Positions 57,490 through 64,000 of a stretch of DNA of 64,000 nt are shown here, one piece after another. The translations under genes and the position numbers were made by a program. A model generated the notes under the pieces. It saw only the letters and a program-made list of their open reading frames with translations. It made no database searches and was not told the DNA's origin. The stretch covers positions 4,058,001 to 4,122,000 of the forward strand of contig OW387133.1 in the NCBI GenBank assembly GCA_936440205.1. Reading direction: 5' to 3'. Source of the DNA: Lepidonotus clava (taxonomy: Eukaryota > Annelida > Polychaeta > Phyllodocida > Polynoidae). Position 1 is the stretch's first letter; the number at the start of each line of letters is the position of its first letter.

Positions 57490-57955
57490 GGATGTTGAGG
57501 TGGTGCCAAGAGAGATATAATGGTAGTGTGGCAGCTGCCGGCCTGACGTCTCGTGGCTAATGCCTTCCTTGTTCACCAGTCCAGCTTCCCATTTTACCAT
57601 AACTTTCGTTTTGTTCTTGACTTTGTGTCTTGTGTTTCATACTGAGGAAGCTAGAACTAGGACCTAAATTGCTTAGTTTAACATAGTGATTTCCAGATTG
57701 GGACTGATTAACCTTGCTTTATTATATGCTTTTATAGGTATATTTTGATACATTCTCTTTGATCCTTGGTCATTTTTGTCATAGTGATGTCACTTCTGGT
57801 ATTCACATTATTTCGCGCTTTGACCTTATTACTTCTAATCTCATGTCGACACAACATATAAAACAAGACATTACGATAAGGCATAAAATCCTCTTTTGTC
57901 TAAACGCTCATGTCAATACACGAATCACTATACAGATTCATCACAAAGATATCCC
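57490..57955 (+). repeat. LTR-like dispersed repeat, copy 1
   Basis: Direct repeat of 59942-60565. Shared in order: gatgttgag; gtggcagctgccggcctgac; ttttaccataactttcg/tag; tttgtgtcttgtgtttc; gaggaagcta; aactaggacctaaattg; agattgggactg; tataggta; gatgtcacttctggtattca; cagattcatca. TATA-like and CRE/ETS-like motifs near the end recall an LTR promoter, but no coding part lies between the copies. Class uncertain. Confidence 0.5.
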
Positions 57956-59941
57956 TTTTCTCTGCCATTGAAAGTACATTTTCATCTAAACTCTTGATGT
58001 TTGAAGGGTTGAGCACCAATAAAGTGAGGAGTGCTTTCCATGACAGTCTCCTCTCCCTCTCTATGATTGGCACTCGAAAGATGTGAAAGGATGTAATAAG
58101 ATATCAGAGTGGTTTAAAAACAAAGATGTACCTTGCTGTGAGGTTGTCTGGAGAATATACTGTTAGCTTTGGATTTGGAAAAAGGTGGGGTTGGGGATGG
58201 ATGAGAACATTACAAATTAAAGAATAGAAATATTCGCTCAGGCTTAAAGTGAAGGACTGACTGTGAAATCTGTAAAGTTATATAAAAACATAGGAAAAAA
58301 CAATTTATTCTTGACTTGCTACCAAATTTATGGTAAAAAAAGGATCATCTACATGTATAAATTTTACCCTTGGGTGTGGTGACTAAAGGTCCTCTCCCCT
58401 TGTCCCCAGCTGAACTAAACCTTAGTGAGTGCTTGACATATGGCTAGCTGACAACTGGATATTATCTACAAGTGTTTAAGTGCTGATCTTGTGTAGAGGT
58501 ATATGCAATCAGAGAATGTGATACCTTACTTAACTGTTGTGTGTTTATTGTCAATAAACCCATATCTTTACCTCTGCAAGTGAGTGATCATTCGTCCTGA
58601 CTTGGACTAACAAGATGATCAAATCTACCCCAAAATGATAAAGAAAAGGAAAACTAATTTAGACGCACTATATAGTAGGCATTTCTCTTTTCTATTGCCC
58701 CGTGAAACAGAAGAGAAAGTAACATCGCCAAATGTGGTTTACAATGAAACAACAGACCTCCATGAAAAAATCATAGTTCAAACCACTTCTTATTGTAATT
58801 CTTGAACTGTGCCAAGGTCAGAGTAGCCCTCTTTTCTACTAGATATTGTTCTACTTAACTTTTTGCTTCTGGGAGATCAAGGGTTTTCTCTGAAGCAGGA
58901 TTTGAAATTATATTTAGAAAAAAGAATGAAAAGATATGCAATGTGGCATTGACTGTTGCCATTACCATTACCAGCACCTGAGCTGCCAGCTACAGTCTCA
59001 TTATCATCATCCAAAGACCTGAGACTTTGACAGGCCAACTTCTCTTACATATGTGGCAACTGTGAAGACCTGTTCTTTAACCGATTTGGCTAGAGCTTCT
59101 TATTCCTCCATCACTGCCTAAAGATAAGATTCTGTTGAAGGATCATATTTATACTCAAGAGAATTGATACTGATATCATAAAAACAAAAAAGTACTGACC
59201 AAGGTTTGTTCGCCGGGTAAACATCATCGGAGGCATGGGTTAGATTCAACCCTTGAGTCTGTGGAGTGGGGAATAACCTTTTGATATCAATCTGAGGTCT
59301 GTACTGGATTTATTTCAATATTTTTAAACTGTGAAATTGATAAGATATCAACAGATATATCAATAAATGAACACTATGCCATAAACAAACAACATTTGTA
59401 TCATAGCAACACAACCTAGGTATAGAAATGCTTTACTTTAAAACATCTGAATTTCCTGAGATTATCTGTCACACAAAGCTGGAACTATAAAGTTTCATGT
59501 ATTCACACTCCCTGCATGTCTATTGGGTAATGGGAGCTAAGAAGTGTGTCTAAACATCCAAACATTTCCTTGGGTTTTCAAAGGAATTACTTTTTATTAT
59601 TATTATTTATTGTATTTTTATTGGATTAATTAGCTTTGGTAAAAGGGCATGGCTAAATGTCCAGATTTTTCCTTGTCTTGTGTGCATGAGGGCAGACTCT
59701 TCGTGATGTGAGGGAAAGGACAGGAGGACAAGCCTGCGGGGGCTTGGGTTGTCTCGAGGAGGATGAAAAAGGTTGGGGGTTGTGGTGTGTGTGTGTGCGT
59801 GTGTGTGTGTGACACCCATGTTGAAGGGGAAAAGTGCATTACTTTCAGGTCCTCTTATTCATGAACTTTGGGTCAGTTAGGTATCTACTGTTAGTGCTCT
59901 ATGCTAACTAACACTGGGTCATTTCCAACCTTCTGTGCCCT
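57956..59941. other. Non-coding DNA between the two LTR-like copies
   Basis: No capsid or polymerase wording was found. 58540-58615 (gtcaataaacccatatcttt, tcgtcctgacttggactaac) resembles the 3' end of a gypsy-type LTR, which may be a separate fossil scrap. A short TG run is at 59778-59812 and a TTA-rich run at 59591-59625. Confidence 0.35.
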
Positions 59942-60565
59942 GATGTTGAGTCGGCACCCCTAAAGATAAAGTGGTAGCGTGGCAGCTGCTGGCCTGACAT
60001 CTCCTGTCTGGTGACCCTCATCTTTTTGTTGTGCCCGTGTCAGCTTGTCCTTCTGTTGTTGTGCCAGATGCCATTGTGCCATTGTGCCTCATACTTCGTG
60101 TCGGGTCCCCCTAATTTACCGGTTTTACCATAACTTAGGGTTAATTCCCAATTTTGTGTCTCGTGTTTTGTGCTTAAGAGGCTACAACTAGGCCTTAAAT
60201 CGGCTTAAGCCCAAGAAGTAGAATATGTTAACATAATGAGTTCCAGATCGGGACTGTTTTATCTTGGTCTAACACGTTTTTATAGGCACATTCTTTTTGA
60301 TCATTGGCTAATCAAGTCACATGGTCATAATTACTCTCTTGTGACATCACTTCTGGTTTTCACATAATTTTGTGTATTAACCTAATTAGCTTGGGTTTCA
60401 TGTCAGTATGAAGATATTTGTGTCAAATACATTAGACACATTATCTAAACATTACAATATAACATTAAACCAGTTATTTTACCATATCACTTATTATTTG
60501 TACATTCGTCTTGATCTTTAAAGCTGATGTTGAACATGAATCATCCACAGATTCATCATACAATC
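59942..60565 (+). repeat. LTR-like dispersed repeat, copy 2
   Basis: Same orientation as copy 1, longer by a segment around 60030-60110. tgatcattggctaatcaagt, gtgacatcacttctggtttt and cttgtgac also align with 35890-35985. The copies have clearly diverged, so insertion is old. Confidence 0.5.
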
Positions 60566-61248
60566 AACAAATTAGCTTAATTTCCCCCAAAAAATATTAT
60601 TGTGCCTGTCACGCAATAAAAAGGAAGGTCACTTTCTACGAATGATATAAAAAACATCAGAAAATAACAAATGACTGCAGATTCCTGGATAATATTTTAT
60701 TGCTGAAGACAGTCGTAACCACATGGTGGTCAGCTACAGATGCATCAGAGACTTTTCTTACATCATCAGCTGCACTGACAAAAATATGATCAAAAGTTAC
60801 TTCAGCTGCATACCTAGAACGACATATATAATTAGTTATTCAAAATGTTACAGTGTGTTGTATGATGTACAAATGTCTATAACCACCTGTCTATTTACCA
60901 AACATTCTCATGTCTAGGAGGTAGAAGTAGAAAGCTGACTATGAATCAGTAAATTTGAAAGAAAATACTATCAACCAAGATGATACTTACAATTAACATT
61001 GTTTTTGTAGCAACGGTTTATATAACTGGCACGCTCAACATCTGGAGTGTGCTGAACTCTAGTAGTTTAATACTCTCAACAATCAGAAGGTCGGAAAAAT
61101 TGACTTAATATACAATTTTTAATCCAGATTCTGCCTACTTTCAACCTCCATTAACTTTTGGCCAGACTAAAACATGTATTTGAATGAAATCTGAATCTTT
61201 AATAACTTTCAAATAAAATTAATAGTAAATGTCAAGTCCTCCCTGAGT
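60566..61248. other. Non-coding
   Basis: AT-rich, nothing recognised. Confidence 0.35.
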
Positions 61249-61575
61249 TTAATTCTCCCTACCAAGGATAGCCACTTTCTTATACTGTGCCTGCAGGTAA
61301 GCCTAAAGCAAGGTGTATACTGGGTAATATGTCAACAAGTCACAAGGCTTGAATATAGGAATTGTGGCATAATTAGGGATTAAACATGACCGAAAATTAT
61401 CAACCAATAATTTTCTTTTTATATCCATATATATCTTGTTGATTTGAAAATATTCTCATTACAGATGGATTTATATTTCCTATAGTTTTATGAGTGGATT
61501 TGTCAACAAAATTTGTTGGAATTAGCCTGCAGATACAGAAAATACTATAAATCAGTTATCTGTGGTTGGTGAATG
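61249..61575. mobile_element. Family D TIR element, inner orientation reversed
   Basis: Left end taattctccctaccaaggat; the right end is worn (cagttatctgtggttggtga). Interior order is reversed relative to 46094 (cctgcaggtaagcc near the left, gattttgtcaacaaaattt and gcctgcagat near the right). Confidence 0.75.
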
Positions 61576-62106
61576 ATGAACAGATTGCCATATTTAAAGT
61601 ATAATCATGGAATCTGTGTTGTGCTTGATATTAATGTAAAAAGGTAAGAAAAACTTGTCATCATCATCCAGCATGTCAGAGACATGTTACGACATAAAAT
61701 AAGTTTTTCAAGGAAAGGTCTTTAATCTTACCAGAAGTGTTTCAAGTATAGCAATAGAGCTATAGCTATCTGTATATATCATATTTATGATATACCTTGG
61801 TACTAACAAGACCTGCACATCTACAACTACACATTTAGGAGATACATTTACATTGTTTTGTTACAATATTTTATGAAGACAATCTTAGTGATATAACAAT
61901 CAGCTGCTTTGTTCATCAGAGCAATGAAGTTCACCATTAACAGCACTGATGTAATATACTTACTAAAAGTGCCTTTATAAATGCGTCTTAAAATAACACA
62001 AGAATTTAACCTCCTAGGTCAAACATGTACATTTAAATACATACTTCTGGCATATCAGTTTATACTATAGACCCCATCGATACATATATGAATTGTTTTA
62101 TTCCCC
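61576..62106. other. Non-coding
   Basis: AT-rich, nothing recognised. Confidence 0.35.
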
Positions 62107-62616
62107 TGTAGCCCATTGCACAATGACATTTTCGTAACAACACAAACTTAAGGATAACTCTAAGAATGGTTGCGTAATTGTTCAAAGTTGCATTGTTACA
62201 AAACCCGTATATCTGTGTTTCTGGATCAAATTAAATTCTGTAAATTGACAAAAATTCCTGTAAAGATTACAGCTCATTATGATCATTCTAAATCTTTATT
62301 TTTCTATTGTCAAAATGTGCATTGTTACGATCAAAGTAACAACATTGATACGGAACCCATTGTGCAATGGGCCACTGTGACCCGTTCCATAATGGATTTT
62401 GTAACAACAACAAGTTCAAAATCGTAACAAAGACATCTTTGTTAAGATATCTTTGTTAGGAAATTGCTATATCTTTTTTTCTACTGAATCAAATTAAATT
62501 CTGTAAATTGATATATGGAGGAACACTGTAGGACTATATTCTATGAACGTTACAGGTCATTTGTCGAATTCTAAATACTTTTATTTTGAAGGTGAACACA
62601 TTTGTGCAACGGGCCT
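62107..62616. mobile_element. Family E TIR element, head-to-tail dimer
   Basis: Unit 1 from gtagcccattgcacaatgac to attgtgcaatgggccac; unit 2 from gtgacccgttccataatgga to ttgtgcaacgggcc. The units meet around a single base at 62376, as in the trimer at 36.3 kb. Interior has gtaacaaca wording in both orientations. It would lie in the 3' transcribed region of the gene ending at 62935 if that transcript is long. Confidence 0.8.
62580..62585 (-). promoter_or_regulatory. Candidate poly(A) signal AATAAA on the minus strand
   Basis: tttatt on the plus strand, 350 bases beyond the stop of the membrane-protein exon and inside the right end of the family E dimer. Other AATAAA candidates on this strand lie near 62294 and 62095, so this choice is not secure. 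Confidence 0.3.
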
Positions 62617-62934
62617 TTATCAAGACCACATTTTGAAACACACATGCTAATTGTGCATGTCTCTGAAATTCAAGCTCATTGCAATTGTCAGTGAAATCAT
62701 ATAACTATACAAAATGACCCTAAGAAGCACAGAACATCTTATCAACATTTTTGACATAACTTGCAACAACTGTGTTCCTCCTAAAATACATATAGAATTT
62801 TCACTTAAATCAACACTAAATATACCTTATAAAACTATGTTTACTGACATTTCATTCTAAAGTGTACTTTTTCTTGATAGCAAGTATTGGTATTGGGCTA
62901 AGCATACACAGGAGTCAAACTTGTATAAATGGTT

Positions 62935-63158
62935 TTACAACCTAAGCCCCCTACTGTTGAAAGAGCTTCTAAACCATGGATTTCTTCTGTAAATAGGTGT
63001 TGAATAATTTGGCCTATTAGGTGGGTTGACATTTCTGAGGTTACTTCTCTGTCGCAACACACAAAAACAGAAGCAGGCAGTTGAAAGGACTACCACAATA
63101 ACCAGTATGACACCAATGATGATGAAGATGACTGTAAACGATGAGCCAGTAGGTCTTT
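62935..63158 (-). CDS. Terminal exon of a single-pass membrane protein (partial gene)
   Basis: The minus-strand exon begins after a good splice acceptor (cattttcttgaaaacag, intron last base 63159) and ends with TAA at 62935-62937. The first two bases complete a split codon, so the intron is phase 1, usual for extracellular-domain proteins. The 73 residues after it start RPTGSSFTV, then a hydrophobic membrane segment of about 22 residues (IFIIIGVILVIVVVLSTA), a CFCFC cluster just inside (likely palmitoylation sites), a basic LRQRS stop-transfer, and a short Pro/Asn/Arg-rich tail (NPPNRP, PIYRRNPW, ending GLRL). This suits a type I protein with its N-terminal part outside the cell. Upstream exons must lie beyond 63159 and were not recognised in the remaining 840 bases. 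The family is not recognised; Shisa-like proteins have a similar membrane-cysteine layout, but this is only an analogy. No ATG opens this frame, which supports an internal acceptor. Confidence 0.6.
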
Positions 63159-63159
63159 C

Positions 63160-64000
63160 TGTTTTCAAGAAAATGAGTAATAGAATGATATTATACTACC
63201 AAAATTGCACTGTTATGGATTTAAATGTACTTGGGGATGTTTGTCCTAAATTATAATTATCAATGCAATATGCTGCAAATTTGTAGGCAAGTTAACTTCT
63301 ATATGAAGGAATACATAAAAAGCAATACAAACAACTGACAGTAGTATTTGTGATGTGAGTTAGAGCTTAATAAGGAACATTGGTCTTTACTGTTGATTTC
63401 AATGGGAAATCTCAATTTTCTTTCTCTGTTAAACAAACTACTAATGGAATTCTCATGAAACTTCTCGGATATTTAATGTTAATATGAGAGCAAATATCCT
63501 AAACTAAAAATTCAATACTCGCTGTTTGTGAGAAAGGTTATACTGAAATCATTGAAAAATTGAGGCATATTGTTTATTGAAATTTGGTAATTAGATACGC
63601 AATTATTCTAATGGAAGGGAAGTAGCTTAACAATACATTATTAAGGACCATTCAACTCTAAAGAGTGTAACATATTTTTAAAATCAATTTTGTTATAGTT
63701 CTTAATCTATGAGCCAGGTGGCTGCCTGAGCAGCATGCAGTACCTCTAATGTTAACTTTGGATTTTCCCTTGAATAAAACTCATTTAAATTATTCTCAAA
63801 TTCTTATCAATGTAACCAACTGCAGAACACAAATTACTATAATTATTTGCTGGCTCAAACTGAAATAATGATAGGTATTCTAATTCTGAAAGTAGGACAA
63901 GGAGGTGATAAGCAGGAGCTGGATAGAGAAGAGAAAGATCTACGACAATTGTTGAAAATATTTCTAAAAAGATCTTTAAAAAAGTTCTTCAAATAAAGTT
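63160..64000 (-). other. Probable intron of the membrane-protein gene; nothing else recognised
   Basis: AT-rich DNA upstream of the terminal exon on the minus strand. No second exon could be supported. Confidence 0.4.

Noticed and set aside
57956-59941. An autonomous LTR element between the two direct repeats
   Set aside because: No gag or pol wording was found in any frame; only terminal-repeat-like copies can be supported.
1-64000. Possible CRISPR arrays at 3530-7530 and 56525-57365
   Set aside because: Units are contiguous without unique spacers and the surroundings are animal-type non-coding DNA; these are minisatellites.

Overview
This window looks like nuclear DNA of a marine invertebrate animal. 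It has widely spaced intron-style exons, a tRNA-derived SINE whose 3' end reads GCGTTAAACCCCAATAACCA (a tail type seen in molluscs and in non-vertebrate deuterostomes), a Ty3/gypsy fossil, many short terminal-inverted-repeat (TIR) elements, and several minisatellites. The phylum cannot be fixed from this sequence alone. Almost nothing here is protein-coding. I support one probable single-exon or last-exon gene and one terminal exon of a membrane protein. Most other long open frames arise from tandem repeats or low-complexity DNA.

Layout. 1-3.5 kb: a TA microsatellite and a decayed tandem repeat of about 50 bp. 3.5-7.9 kb: a large 37-bp minisatellite (about 70 units) with two smaller satellite islands of the same repeat. 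8-16 kb: fold-back elements, a 0.4 kb tandem duplication, and fragments of dispersed families. 16.2-18.1 kb: a decayed ~70-bp tandem array with a higher-order period near 350 bp; it is interrupted by a TIR element that itself carries a second TIR element with a clean 9-bp target duplication. 21.2-21.7 kb: four diverged ~130-bp units. 24.5-26.4 kb: the probable gene, an intrinsically disordered 376-residue protein of unknown family. Its upstream leader is made of a decayed repeat and a TIR element starts two bases after its stop codon. 30-53 kb: dense TIR elements (families A-F and others), a CpG-rich block at 35.2 kb, and a gypsy fossil at 51 kb interrupted by a SINE. 54.2-57.4 kb: a 1-kb TG-rich tract and a 63-bp minisatellite. 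57.5-60.6 kb: two direct copies of an LTR-like repeat. 62.9-63.2 kb: the terminal exon, on the minus strand, of a single-pass membrane protein.

Family letters used below are my own labels. A and B share an internal motif (ccatacttttttggtcagt) and are probably related. C has TIR AAGCCCCATACCCACTAGGC with TTAA targets. D has TIR TAATTCTCCCTACCACGGAT. E has TIR CAGTGGCCCGTTGCACAAT and forms head-to-tail multimers. Q has TIR AGGGAGCCAAAA with TTAA targets. No operon, CRISPR array, rRNA, tRNA or intact autonomous transposon was seen. The most interesting signals concern how repeats are built: TIR ends that became tandem arrays, multimeric TIR elements, nested insertions, and a start codon that lies inside a repeat unit.
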